Origin: Tetranychus cinnabarinus
Taxonomy: Eukaryota; Arthropoda; Arachnida; Trombidiformes; Tetranychidae
Reading direction: 5' to 3'
DNA: 64,000 nucleotides
Assembly (NCBI GenBank): GCA_022266195.1
Contig: WHVY01000001.1
Coordinates: forward strand, 22,134,001-22,198,000
The translations under genes were made by a program, and so were the position numbers. Shown here piece by piece: positions 1 to 11,956 of this stretch; the first letter of the stretch is position 1; each line of letters begins with the position of its first letter. Below the pieces are notes generated by a model that was not told the DNA's origin, did no database searches, and saw only the letters and a list, made by a program, of their open reading frames with translations.

Positions 1-3000
1 AGTTATGCAGCAAATGCACTGGAATGGTCAATCAATTGCTATTTGACTTGAACAAAAAAGCAATGAAAAATGATCTGAAAAGCAATTTGTAAAGCTAAAG
101 AGAAGCCAAAATGTATTTAATTCAACTTTAATTCAACTTTGATTGTTTCCTGTCAACATTTTTGTCTACCGATTGTTACTCCTTTCGTTACACCTGAAAA
201 TGATTATTTTTTCATTTTCGTATTCCAAATGATTCTTGTTCCTCCAATTAATTCTCAACATTATTTTTCTGTTAATTAACTTCTCTTCATCACCTTTCCT
301 CTTCTTCTCCAACATGAATCAACATTCCCCATCATTTTTCATCTTGTTTCATCACCTTTACCTTCATCATCACATAATCAATTAATATGTTCACTTAATA
401 TGAGAACATGAATATGCTTGATAAGGTGATGGAGAAAAACAAATTATCTGTTAATGAAAAAGTAAATGAAAAAGAGTTGAACAATTAGGTTGATAATAGA
501 GTGGAAAGATTGTTACCTTTCAATTAGCAAATTAATAAGTAACTCAAGTAAATAATCAAATTAACTGAATCAATTATTGACTTGATGAGCCACTTTTTAA
601 TTAATAACTTTCCATTGGAAGAAATAATGGGAAAAATAGTTTCCATGAAAGACTCCAATTACAAGGGAATATCTTTCAATGTTCAATTTGCCAGGTAAAT
701 GATTCAGGTTCAACTTTTTGCCAGAATTTTGTGATGACCAAGTAAAAAGGTTGATGATATAAAATAATGGGAATTGACTTGAGTGGCTTAGTTGCAAGAA
801 TAGGAATGAGAAGCAGAAGAAGAAGAAGAAGAAGTAAAAGAAAAAGAAAAGAAAAGAAGAAAAAGGATTTTCTTGTGAAACATTGACAGATTGTTGAAAA
901 TACATGATCATACAGAATGATGATGATATACTAGCCTTTACCTTCCCTGATGAAACTCACTTTATCTCTTCACTATTCAACTTTAATCTCATCTATTCAC
1001 GCTCACATAAACTGGGCCAATTTAAGATTCATTGTTCATCATGATCCTTCCTTATCCTGAAGGATAACTCGAACATGTTAAACCTTGTTATTACATTGAC
1101 TTCAACTTTTCCCTCTTCTCTCATTTTCATCTTCATCTTCCATTACAGTCTCTTCATTATTATCGTTCTGTCTCAAGACGAGAAGACGATGAAAGGACAA
1201 AATTGTAAATGCATTTATATCTGCTTAACTCGACTAATTTTCATTGTTACAACCAACAGGGTGAAGCAAAGGAAAAGTCCACAAAAAAAGAAATCTCTGA
1301 TAACTATTCATTCGTCTTCAAACTAAACCTATTGTTGATGATGATCAAGATGATTGTGATTCTCATTAAAATGTTATAAGCCATAATTGAACTCATTAAG
1401 TATCCATAATCATCTCAATATTTTAATCACTTTTCCTGATTTCATCTCTTCTGGATTTAACTTGTCCAGTTATCCATAGCCTGATGTGTTAATCAACTTT
1501 ACTCAAACTTGTTGACTGTTGAGCAAAAAATTTTATTCAAACTTTTCTTTTCGTCTTACATTGGATAAAGTCAATGTTGACAGTTTACAACTGATTTGTG
1601 AATTAGAGGATTACACTTGTTAATCAGGTTATTGTGACTCACATTGTATTCAGTTTTTTTGTTATTTGAAAACAAAAAACACGAAAAATCCCTGCTTAAA
1701 TAACTCATCATGAAAAACAATCCCAGCACAAAATAATATAAAATAGATAAACAAGACGTTTCTTTGGTTCGCTATTTTCAGATTCATTTTCTTTCTTTTA
1801 TATCATCATCTTTACCTTCTTAGTTGATCCTTCATCATCATCTATTGTATCAACATCATTCTCATCATCATCTTCTTATTACTTCTTTATGTCTATTCTT
1901 CAAATATTTGCTTGTAATTTTTTATTCTTCCTCTTCTTTGTTCGTCTTCCCTTCATTTTGAATATTTTTGATTCTTCTTTTTCCCCATTCATCCAACTCT
2001 TTCCTTCACCTTTTTCCTCTCAATTTTACATCTTTACCTATTTTCATCAACAGACAAACATATTATGAAAGTAACAAACTTCAACAACACTCAACTCAAC
2101 TTATCCAAATTAACCAATTTGACTGTCAATTCTGGTCTCTGGACTTTTCAATGATCATTACAACAGAATGTTGTTTTTTCATCAAAAAATGTTGTTTAAA
2201 GTAAAGCAGCAAACAAAGCCTTGGGCTACTGACTTCATCTGATGCTTAGATTATCTTTACTTGAGTCTAGCACCACATGAATTCAGTTCATCCAAGCTTT
2301 TCAAATCACCACAAATTAACCAGCAATTATTGTTACCTTTTTCCTCTCTTCACACGGGTAAGTTAAACTTGATTTAATTAGACTTCTTTCAATTCTTTTA
2401 ATCAAAATAATCTGTCAATCTTGCAAGATGGCTTCAGGTTAAACAATGTCAACTTCAATTTGGATTCAGTCAAATTCATTGTTGTAAAAGTTATTGAATG
2501 AACCTTGCTAAATGAAGTGAACTTATAATTACTTTACATTTTGTGTTAGATTTTGCATTCTTCTTCATCATCTTATTTCCCATTACAAGGCATCAGTAAT
2601 CAGTTGATTGAAAAAGCGATCCAATTAATTGAAAGGGTAAACAAACAAGTATAATGATTATAATTGCATTGAGAGTGCATTTGTTTATTTTGAGACATTC
2701 AACAGAATGAGATGAACAGAATGCAATCAGATTGAATGAGCAAAGATGACATTTTTTTGTAGTTTGTTTGCAATTTGTGAAAAGGTAAAAATCAATTACA
2801 AAATAGTTAAATTCAAAAAGGTTTTGTCAGGTAATGATAATGTGTACCTTTGCGTATTAAATCAAGCAAACGTTATTGTTCAAGTTTACTTTGAAAGGCT
2901 GGAAATCAATGTTGGAATACAATTGTAATACAATTTAATTTAACACCAATTTTAACAACATGATAAGATGATGTTCACTGATCATGGATCGTCTCTTTTC

Positions 3001-5947
3001 AATGGCTTTTCATGGATAAACATTGAAGTAATGAGAAGTAATGAAAAGGAAAAAATGATTTGAATAAACAGTTTCAAGATTGGGTTTTGTTCAACCATTT
3101 ACTCTGACCTTTTTGATTGACTAAATAGACACTTAATGAATGCAAAAGGTCGCAACCTTTCAACAAATAATTACACATTTCTATTCATTCTGTGCTTTTC
3201 AATTTTCTTTTTTGTTTCAGTATTCCTTTTCCCGATAATTATCTCACTTTTTTCCCTGTTTTTGGGACATATTTTGCCATTGCACGTTTCAGTTCATTAA
3301 CAAACCTCAAGTAACTGTCTTTATTGAGGTCGAGTGCTTGAAGTGTCAAGAGTCTTTACATCTTGAAAACCTTGTTAAATCTGTTATCAGTCAAATTCAT
3401 GTCAAAATATTTTCTCCCAGTGATTCGAACCAGATTTCATGCTCTTTCTGTCCTTTCAAAGTTTCGACAAAAATGGTGTGAAGTTAGATGGGAATCTTGA
3501 GTTTCAAGTAGTGCGTCAATGATGGTGTTTAAAGGCACGTTTGATCTGAAATGTGAAACAGAGATTTCATGATTTTCCTTGAAAATGGTCAAATAACAGT
3601 TTGAATCAACAGTCAAACTGAATCATCAGTTTGTGCAACTGATGAAGTTGATGTAAAATGAGATGAAAATAGAGGAAAATCAATAGTATCTTTATTGATT
3701 GCAATGAAATGAAAAATAAAAAGTGAAACAAAAAAAGTTATAAATAAATTGTAAACCTGAGCAACAGTTGCTTGTAACCCATTCTTGCATAGTTTCATGA
3801 TGAAGATGCCACCTTTTATCAGCTACTTACAACTGTTACTTGCAAATTGCTGCAAATTGATAAATTATGCACAATTAAGTCACCAATCTTGAAATTATAG
3901 TCTCAAATTGAATTTGCTTCCAATCAATAAGCTGATTCTAAATGTGAAATCTCAAGATGTTTCAGCTACTGAATGCAACCTGAACTTACAAGTTTCCACA
4001 AAATCGATAGACACTGCAGTTGAAGCATCTTCATTGATCTTTCATTTCAATAATTTATTCGGACATTAGATTAGCTTTGTTAAAGTGCTTTATAATACAA
4101 TAGTAGCAATAAAATATCCAACCAATTTAATAAACAAATATATTAACAAAAGTATATCTGATGGACTTTAACCGTTTATTGCTTGGTGATCAAGCTCATA
4201 GTCAAGTTATCCTCTTGGATGATATTTTCAGATCCAATGAATCAAATAAATTGAATAATTAATCGTCAGCTTATTTTGTACCAGATCTTTGATAAGTAAT
4301 GATAGAAACCATTAGATGTTGAACGCAGTCAACTCTTGAAAAGGAAAATCAAAACTCTCAGATCGAGGTGTTTGAGAAGTTCATTTGTTTTATTGTTTTG
4401 ATTCATTCTTTAAGAGATGAAAAGTTAATTAGTAAATGATGAAGATAAGAAATGCCGAACTCAGTTTTAATTTCAGTTCAAAAACATTTTCACTCCAACT
4501 TAGTTTCACAGATGAAGTTTTCATCCTATTTAAGGATATTGGTTCCAGTTTCTCAGCATGAACAGTCTTGAGATCAATAAGCTAGCAATTTTTGGTCAAT
4601 CATAAGTTTCAGTGCTACGTAAGCACTCTAAATTGAGTGTAACTATGCATTCGAGTTCGGTTGGATTAACGATACATTCTTACTGCACAGCAAATGATCT
4701 TTAGTCGATATTTCAGGTTGATTGAGGTATTTCGTTGTTGGTTGTCATAAATATGATCGAAAAGAGGAGAGAATGGCCAATCGAAAATTTGATCCGCTAA
4801 GAAAGATGGCATTGTAACGAAAACTTATCTAGCTCGAATCGGTGCAAACTTAATGCTGAGATCGATATTGAAGTTTGAGTTTGAATAATGAAAACGAGTT
4901 CTACAAAAATTGAACTCTTTGATTGAAATTTTAACCAGAATTGAAATATTAAATGAGACTATTTTAATCTCCTCTAATTGCCGAAAATTGAAGAAAATTT
5001 GATATTAAAGAGTGAACCTTTTCCTTATTTTCAAAGTCTTTTTTCATCATTTCTAGTGAAATAGAAGCTCTTAATTAGTTGAAAATAAAAAAATTGACAA
5101 CTTCAAACACTTTTTCCATGCTTTTTCACCTGATTTGCAAAATAATCTGACAATTAGTCCAACTTGCACTGCAATTCCAAAAATATAAATCATTTATGTT
5201 TATAAAACCTAATAAAATGAACAAACCTTTTTCTGTATTCATATTGTGTTATTTGATGTCTGATTTCATGATACTTTTTCATTCTCGGCGAAACAAGGCG
5301 ATGCAATGAATCAATCTAACAATTCATTAATCAGCACTGCTCTTTATTTGAGTAACTAATCGATATTTCTAAGATGCTAAATTGTTCTTGTTACTGATCG
5401 AGATGCTCATGCTTGACTATCATGCACGTTGCAAATGTATCAAATAATACAGTTTGATGCAAGTTTCAATTGTGTATCAGAGGTGAAATCATCAGCTATT
5501 TCAACTCATAAAATCAGAAAATTTTATGGACTTGACTTGTAATGAAGATTTTAAATACAATGATAGGCAAAGATTCAATAATAATCTTAATAATTGGTGA
5601 ACTAAACTAAAACAGTTCAACAGTTAATCCACATGAGCTAATTTACTTAGCACATAAAGAATCAATAAATTACATTTACATTGAATAATCTTGTTCACTG
5701 AATATTGTAAAGAGCGCCAAAAAATGAAAAACTAGCGCCATCTTCTGTTAATTAAAAATATCTTATTTAACGGTTTCTAAAGAGTTTCAATTTAATTTCG
5801 TAATCTTGACCAACTGATTGGACTTTACTGCTACAATGGCAACTATTAAAGCTCTTGCAATTTTTGGAAAATTGCCCTCAAATTCTTTAGTGGAAAATTC
5901 GTCTGTGACTTTCTTGCAACAGTGTTTAAAATATCATCTCTTTAACA
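1..5947. other. Non-coding stretch, no gene recognised
   Basis: No open frame here resembles a protein I know. The longer frames are low-complexity shadows of T-rich or GAA-rich DNA, for example around 597-911 and 1968-2204. A perfect splice-donor-like GGGTAAGTT sits near 2356, so untranslated exons of a neighbouring gene could be present, but I cannot support one. The last few hundred bases presumably hold the F-box promoter. Confidence 0.5.
815..834. repeat. (AGA)n microsatellite
   Basis: Uninterrupted AGA triplets run here, followed by a degenerate A/G tract to about 868. On the minus strand the tract generates a spurious Phe-rich frame. Confidence 0.85.
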
Positions 5948-8047
5948 ATGTCAATGGAATCTATGCCTGATGATTGCTTATTACAGATTTTTAACATGAT
6001 TGATGATCCGTTAATACTTTTTAGGTGCCTTCGAGGTTAGTATGCTTTGAAGATTTTTGGAAAAAGCTTCGTTTTAACTGTCTCAAAAATTATCAATGTT
6101 TCTTTCGATTCTCAATTCTAAATTTAAATATGAACTGGTTTAATAATAGTGTGCTATCATCACAACTTGTATTAGGGAATGCAATTATTTTCAGTTAATC
6201 AGAAAATGGTTAACTCGATGAAATTTGAGACAATCGATTTGAAAATGTATTGAATATTTAACTAGATTGACTTCAGCATTTTTGTTCCCTACACAGTTTG
6301 CAGAAGATGGTATCTTCTGCTCAGCTATCGTCTTGGAAGGGTTGAAAATCTGCTCGGTAAGTTGATTAACTGGAAAAAAACGGCGGATAATGTTAATTTT
6401 TGATTCCTTACAGATTTGTATCATATTAAATGCAAACCCGGAGTTAAGTCTCTTTGTTTCGTTGGGGAGAAAAGACCACTTGAGGAACCAATTTTATCAG
6501 CAATCTTAAAAAAAACGCCTAAAATGAAGGTAATGTCAAATAAGTATAAAAGTAAAAGATATTCATATAATTAACATTTGAATTTTAAAAACACTCAGGT
6601 AGTTTGTGTTGGGTTTGAATATACAGAATATGATAATTATGACGTAAACTGGGTGCAGAGGTCTCTCGATCGGCTCGCCCAACTGGAATCTCTCAAAGGA
6701 CTAATAATAACTTACTTGACTAGAGTAAGAACGGTGAAAATTCCTGAAAATATTGAAATGCTTCGCACTGACGATACATACATCACAACAGGATTTTACC
6801 CTAGGGTCAAACAGCTGTTAGTAGACGATACTTTCTTCACTAGATCAATTAATCGTTTTCCTAATTTAGAGAGGCTCAATTTGCTGATCGATAACCGTAA
6901 GACTTAACAACCAAATTCAATTTTCAATTCAAAGTAATTATTGTTTTCTATATTTGATTTTAGACCCATCGCATTGGTATCAAGTGGCTCGGGCTTACCG
7001 ATATTTATTCAGAAAGCTAAAAATAATTGAAATTGATACGAGTTATGAAGAATGTTTATCTGAGGTAAATCATGCGTGTCAATTTATTTGTCTTTGCCCG
7101 AAAGCGGAAAGTGCCCATATCAAAATAGCGATTGACCAAACTGTTCACTTCACCCACTTCAGACATGAGAATCTAAAGAATTTAGTAGTTACTTATGTAA
7201 GCATTATGTTATTATCTGTCCATTTGTACGCACCCATCGTATGAATCCAATCAATCTAATAATTCCAAATATTTCTTTAACAGGTTGATTATGAATTGAT
7301 GGGCGAATATATCTCTAATTTATTTTATCTACTGAAACGATTCCCAAATGTTAAACATCTTGCCATTAAATACGATACGAGCTACATCCACAGGTAGTGT
7401 TTGACTATTTTATAAGCTAACGAAGCTAACCTTTTCATCACACAAAAAGCTTAATTTATTAGCTCTTTTCAAGAAAGATTTAGAAATGCGTTTTCTTGTA
7501 ATTCATTCGCCTTTCTGAAAGTGGTTAGCTTTGTAATATCGAAAACACAATTGCTCATTTTAATTTTATTAATGTCAAGTATAGTAATTGTACGTCGCCT
7601 GAATCTGATTATGATGAATTTAAACATGAAGATTTTGAAGCTGTTGTCGAAATAGTACCTGGTGAGGGAATTGAATTGCAAGAAGGAGCTGAGAATGGAG
7701 GAGCTGAGGATGGAGGAGCATCGCCCAACCAAAGCGAGAGACAAAACCCTCCAACAGGATCGGTTATACCCTTTCTAGTTGTTACAATGCTACAAAAATT
7801 AGTGCTACTAGATATGAGAGATATAACGGGAGTTGATGCAACTTCCGCCATGTACGTGCACGACTACTGTCAGCAAAAAGGTCGATCGATCAAGTTCTAC
7901 TTTGGTTACAGTGACGACAGTGTGGTTAAACGCGATTGGCCTGAATTATTCAATGATAATGAGAAAGATGATCAAGAATTCAACTTTATGAAACATTTGT
8001 TCCTTCCAGACTATAGGAGAACCCCTTTCTTTTTGGAACCATACTAA
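5948..8047 (+). CDS. F-box domain protein, 8 exons
   Basis: Predicted 477-residue F-box protein, likely a substrate receptor of an SCF (Skp1-Cul1-F-box) ubiquitin ligase. Exons: 5948-6035, 6297-6356, 6414-6529, 6599-6896, 6964-7196, 7284-7393, 7463-7523, 7580-8047. All introns are GT-AG and phases agree. The F-box spans residues 1-50: it opens SMESMPDDCLLQIFNMI, and across intron 1 LFRCLR joins VCRRWYLLL, the typical F-box second half. The rest has leucine-spaced segments like LRR-type F-box proteins (for example NLKNLVVTY, RFPNVKHLAI) but no canonical LRR consensus. Near residue 350 there is an acidic Gly/Ala insert of repeated EGAE/GGAED units. The protein ends HLFLPDYRRTPFFLEPY. The intron 7 boundaries rest only on frame and GT-AG; reading through instead gives an unrelated tail. 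The product resembles a family that is expanded in spider mites. The substrate cannot be inferred. Confidence 0.8.
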
Positions 8048-8634
8048 CCTAAGTTTAAAAACGGTCAAGAAAATGGAATGGGTCAAAAATCATTGGATTA
8101 CAATTTTTCCCCATTAATTTAAATAATCAATAATTTCGGCTATGGTAAACATAATTAACTCTCTACAGCCAGGCCAAAACTTCATAAACATTTTTCCATA
8201 ATTTTTCAATCATCTTCACATCTCAATCTTACCTGATGGTAACTGTTATGGCAACATCACAATCACCCTTTTAATTGGGACAGGCTCTCATAATGAAAAA
8301 AAACAAATGTCAATGACAAAACAAGGATTGAAATATCGATCCTACGAAGCTGATTATAACGTAAAAATTTTGACAAAGATTTTCTTATGCTGCCATTGGA
8401 CAAGGATTAACTACTCTTTATTTATTTTGATATTTCGTAAACCAATAGATATTGTATATTGCTATTGGAATTATTCATTCATCAATCTTTCGTGGTCTAA
8501 AGTGACCAGATGTATTAAAAACGATAAAAAAGTGCATTAAAAAAAATTCATTTCGAAATGTGATTATTGTTTCAAGTAATTTAATGTTATACTATGGCTT
8601 GTTTTCAGGTGTATATCCAGTCAACAATATGACA
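8048..8634. other. Convergent intergenic gap
   Basis: This lies between the ends of the F-box gene (+) and the secreted-protein gene (-). It holds overlapping TTTATT hexamers at 8417-8426, i.e. minus-strand AATAAA about 210 nt past the secreted-protein stop, a plausible poly(A) signal. The 77-codon frame at 8307-8540 has no recognisable features and I do not call it. Confidence 0.4.
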
Positions 8635-9726
8635 TTAATTTAATGGGAAAAAAGATCGAGTAAATAATGAAATTAATGTGAATAAATAAATGTACATGAA
8701 ATTGGAAGTTATCGTTGAACTGGATGAAGAAAGATTTGCCTTGAAAACAAGTTCACCATCTGATAATATTTGTAAACTTGCAACTTCCTTTGATAAATCA
8801 AAAGATCCCGATTTACCTGAAATTAAAACTGGCTGAGACCATAAACAGTCAAGCTGATTGACTGATTGTTCATTTAAAAATTGACCAACATCTTCTGATC
8901 CAGTACGAGTGATCAACTGAGCCGACAAATTATTAAACTGAAAAAGACAATCAATGGTTAATTGTTTTGCTTTGGAGCTTCCAAATATTACACTTAAGGT
9001 GGCATTCGGTTGTGAACTGCCAACAGCTTGAGCATAATAGGTAAATAAATCCCTTGTTTGCCTAGTAAACAATTGATAATCATTGTTGCCATAGAACAGG
9101 TTACAGCATTTAAGATATTGCCTTCGATAAAAGGGGATTTGGCTTGTATCTGAAGCAGCAACATAATTGCTACCACCATAGCGCAATTCAACTCGCCACA
9201 TGTTGTCGTTGAACAAGTCAACTGGTTTCCCATTGGCCATTGGCCATGCTGGATCACCCATTGAAAGTAACCAAGTGCAGCTTAAATCACCGTTAATATA
9301 AGATGATGAACCAGACTCGATTGATTGGCTATCCTGGTTAACTTGACTTGTTGCATTACCTTGAGCATTTTTCTTGCACAAATAGACAATTTTGGTACTC
9401 GATTTAACCAGTTGAACTGCTATAGTCCATGGAATGGTTGACATGACATTTTTACCGACAAGAGACATTTCAATGTCGGTCGATTTGAAGTCGGTTCCAT
9501 TATCGATGATGTTGAATCTAACTTGAACCAGAGTATTTGCACTGCAACTCAATGAACCATCAGTTGCTACACAAATAGTTTTGGATAAACACTCATCGTT
9601 GCACCCAGTTCCAGCAGTTTCAATTGATTGTAAACCAAGAGCCAAAAAAATGAACAAAAGTAACATTCTGGATTTCACTGTCGAGATGATTGTTTTACAT
9701 ATAACTTCATTCATCAACTGAATCAA
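8635..9726 (-). CDS. Secreted, probably GPI-anchored Cys-containing protein
   Basis: Single-exon frame of 363 codons from the first ATG (9726). A second in-frame ATG (codon 21, at 9666) begins a better signal peptide, MLLLFIFLALGLQSIETAG, so the true start may be there. The mature chain has scattered cysteines, at least five NxT/S sequons and several Tyr/Trp-rich strands. A Ser-rich spacer is followed by a hydrophobic C-terminal tail (FMYIYLFTLISLF), which suggests GPI anchoring outside the cell. The segment around residues 70-125 (VQVRFNI, DIEM, PWTIAVQLV, then KIVYLCKKN) recalls the DOMON fold (heme/sugar-binding beta sandwich), but this is a weak resemblance. I do not recognise the family. 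A TATATAAAT box lies about 40 nt upstream, which fits an unspliced gene. Confidence 0.75.
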   Translation of the reverse strand: MIQLMNEVICKTIISTVKSRMLLLFIFLALGLQSIETAGTGCNDECLSKTICVATDGSLSCSANTLVQVRFNIIDNGTDFKSTDIEMSLVGKNVMSTIPWTIAVQLVKSSTKIVYLCKKNAQGNATSQVNQDSQSIESGSSSYINGDLSCTWLLSMGDPAWPMANGKPVDLFNDNMWRVELRYGGSNYVAASDTSQIPFYRRQYLKCCNLFYGNNDYQLFTRQTRDLFTYYAQAVGSSQPNATLSVIFGSSKAKQLTIDCLFQFNNLSAQLITRTGSEDVGQFLNEQSVNQLDCLWSQPVLISGKSGSFDLSKEVASLQILSDGELVFKANLSSSSSTITSNFMYIYLFTLISLFTRSFFPLN

Positions 9727-9762
9727 GTGAGATACTTGTGGTTTGAATAATCAAAACTAAAT

Positions 9763-9771
9763 ATTTATATA
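9763..9771 (-). promoter_or_regulatory. TATA box of the secreted-protein gene
   Basis: On the minus strand the bases read TATATAAAT. A TATA box directs initiation about 30 nt downstream, near 9741, just before the first ATG at 9726. Sequence match only; in such AT-rich DNA chance matches are common, but position and orientation fit. Confidence 0.45.
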
Positions 9772-9779
9772 ACGATTAT

Positions 9780-11295
9780 TCTGTTATCAAATTTTATTAT
9801 ATTTCAACAATTGAATGACTAACACAGTTATAATCAAATAAAGTTTACCTGGAAATATGAATATCAACAGTTTAATGGTATTTTTAGTTTCTTCAAATAT
9901 TCCAGTTCACATGGTTTCTAATAAAAAGAACGGATATTAATCAGTTTTAATCAGTTACTCATTTTGATTGTTGCTCGTTGATTACAGCTTTATCTCAATA
10001 GGTTCATCAATTTTGACAAACTGATTGACTCAAGTATATTTTTCAGTGGTTGAACAAGGTTAGTCTATTGCCAGTGCAATAACAAGGTAAAACAAGGTTA
10101 AAAAAGAATGAACTTAATCTTTAGAACAATCTTCAATAGAACAATTGTTTAAAAATTTGCACAATGGTTTCAATTTAATCATTTAAAAATAATGAATCAG
10201 ACTTTATGGAAATGCAGAAATGAATAAATCAGATATTTCTGTTAATCTAATCATGTAATTATACAAGTGGTTGAGAAGGATGTAAGCACCTAAGAAAATA
10301 ACATTTATGGATTATCATCATCCATTGGATCCATCAGGTGAGGAAGATGCCAATACTGTTTGAGAATGTTACACACTTACGTCACACACGGTTCTTCAAA
10401 TTGACCTGAATAGGAAATACAATAACTTGTTATGAACTGAAGATGAACAAGTAGTCCGTTTGGAAAATCTTGCATAAGCTATGTTTCATTTTCGTATTAC
10501 ATAAAAGACACAAATCATAAATATTAGAATAGACAAAATTTCGGTAAAATAGACAAATTTTCATTTGAATGGAAAAAGTTGAAAGGTCATTTGTCGGTAG
10601 TGCATTTGAGAAGCAATAATACCACAATAAAAGATTGAGGATGAAAAACCTGATTATAATCTAGGGTTAAATTGCTTTGAAATTACCTTATAACAAAATC
10701 GATATGATAAATTGAGTTATTCAGAGACTCACTTATGGTTCTATTGTAACAAATTCACAAGTTCATTTGGAATTGCGATGTTTTTGTGTCAATACAATAA
10801 AAAATAGCACTTGAATTGCCATCATTCAAGATACGAATTGAATTTAAACAGCTTATCACGAATGATGGAGCTTCAAATCATAAAATATTTTTACTAAAAT
10901 TGACATAAACACACAAAAATCCTTCTCTTTGGATGTTTCACCAATGTTCGGTTCGTATGACTGAGTTAGATATTTAGATTGTTAGATTTTTACATGTTGA
11001 TTATAATCGACTCTGTCATGTCATCTTTTAATTTGAATTAACCCCTTCAGACGATCTTTTACTCTGATTATATTTTCGCTATTCTATCTGCTGCCTCTTA
11101 AAAAGCATGAAGAATGCTGTCTCTTGATCATTTTGATGCCGTTCAGAATTTTTCTACAGCTTGGTTTTCTTTTGTGCTGTTCATTTAAATTTCATACCGA
11201 TAAAACTAAAATAGTTTGAAGGATTTATCAACATTGGATTGGAACAAACATGGATTTAAGGAATACATTTAAGAAATGGCTAAATCTGGTTCTTA
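9780..11295. other. Intergenic, no gene recognised
   Basis: Divergent gap between the secreted-protein gene (-) and the BTB zinc-finger gene (+). I see no coding exon. The 65-codon minus frame at 10430-10627 has no features. A hAT MITE begins immediately to the right. Confidence 0.4.
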
Positions 11296-11303
11296 ATCTA
11301 GTC

Positions 11304-11697
11304 TAGTGATGTGCTAATATATCGAAACAACCGATATATATCGATATTTTTTCACAAAAAAATATCAATATAAGTTACGATATGGTATCGATATAAAAAC
11401 ATTGGAAAAATGGTTAAAGTTGCACCTTTGGACATTAATGCGTCCAATTTTTTCATGAACAATCTTTCTCGTCTTGAAAATATTTGTGTTTTACAGCTAA
11501 AAATGTTGAATTGATAATTGAATTAAGGCTAAGAACATGTGACTTTGCAACTCTGCGTGACGAAAACATTTCAGCAAATCAAATGAGTCAAATTTCAATG
11601 TAAAAAAGTTTTTTTGATATTTTTTGATATATCGATATTAAAGCCCTCAATATCAAAAATATCGATATATAAAAAATACTCATATCGAACATCACTA
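11304..11697. mobile_element. hAT-type MITE (non-autonomous DNA transposon)
   Basis: A 394-bp element with inverted ends: TAGTGATGT at the left and ACATCACTA at the right. It is flanked by a perfect 8-bp direct repeat, ATCTAGTC (11296-11303 and 11698-11705). An 8-bp target duplication and a (C/T)AGTGATG-like terminus are hallmarks of the hAT superfamily. No transposase frame is present, so it would need one in trans. Four TATCGATA palindromes (11339-11346, 11386-11393, 11630-11637, 11660-11667) lie near the two ends, as expected of subterminal transposase-binding repeats. The left and right termini diverge after about 10 bp, so the copy is not very young. Confidence 0.88.
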
Positions 11698-11768
11698 ATC
11701 TAGTCAAATATTTCAAGTTTTCCACTTTTCGATTCCCTTTCAACTCGCTTCAAGTACGTGAAGAGATA

Positions 11769-11784
11769 GCTGGCTGGCTGGCTC
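11769..11784. repeat. Short GGCT tandem repeat
   Basis: Three to four copies of CTGG/GGCT lie between the MITE and the BTB zinc-finger gene, in its presumed 5' region. Confidence 0.5.
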
Positions 11785-11956
11785 AGTTTGGCTAGTTTTG
11801 GTATCTAATAGACTTAACACCCACGAGATGGCAGGCAATATGCGTCATTTTTGTGTCGTCTCATAATTGCATTTGTTTCCTAAATTTGGGCAATTTCCCT
11901 GATTAAATTAATTCTGTTTTTATTTTGTTTAAACTTCTTCAGGTGAAGTTGAAACT

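Noticed and set aside
3421..3445. GGTTCGAATC-like T-loop motif on the minus strand
   Set aside because: No acceptor, D- or anticodon stems can be formed around it; not a tRNA gene.
8307..8540. 77-codon plus frame downstream of the F-box gene
   Set aside because: No domain or signal; it overlaps the presumed 3' end of the minus-strand secreted-protein gene.
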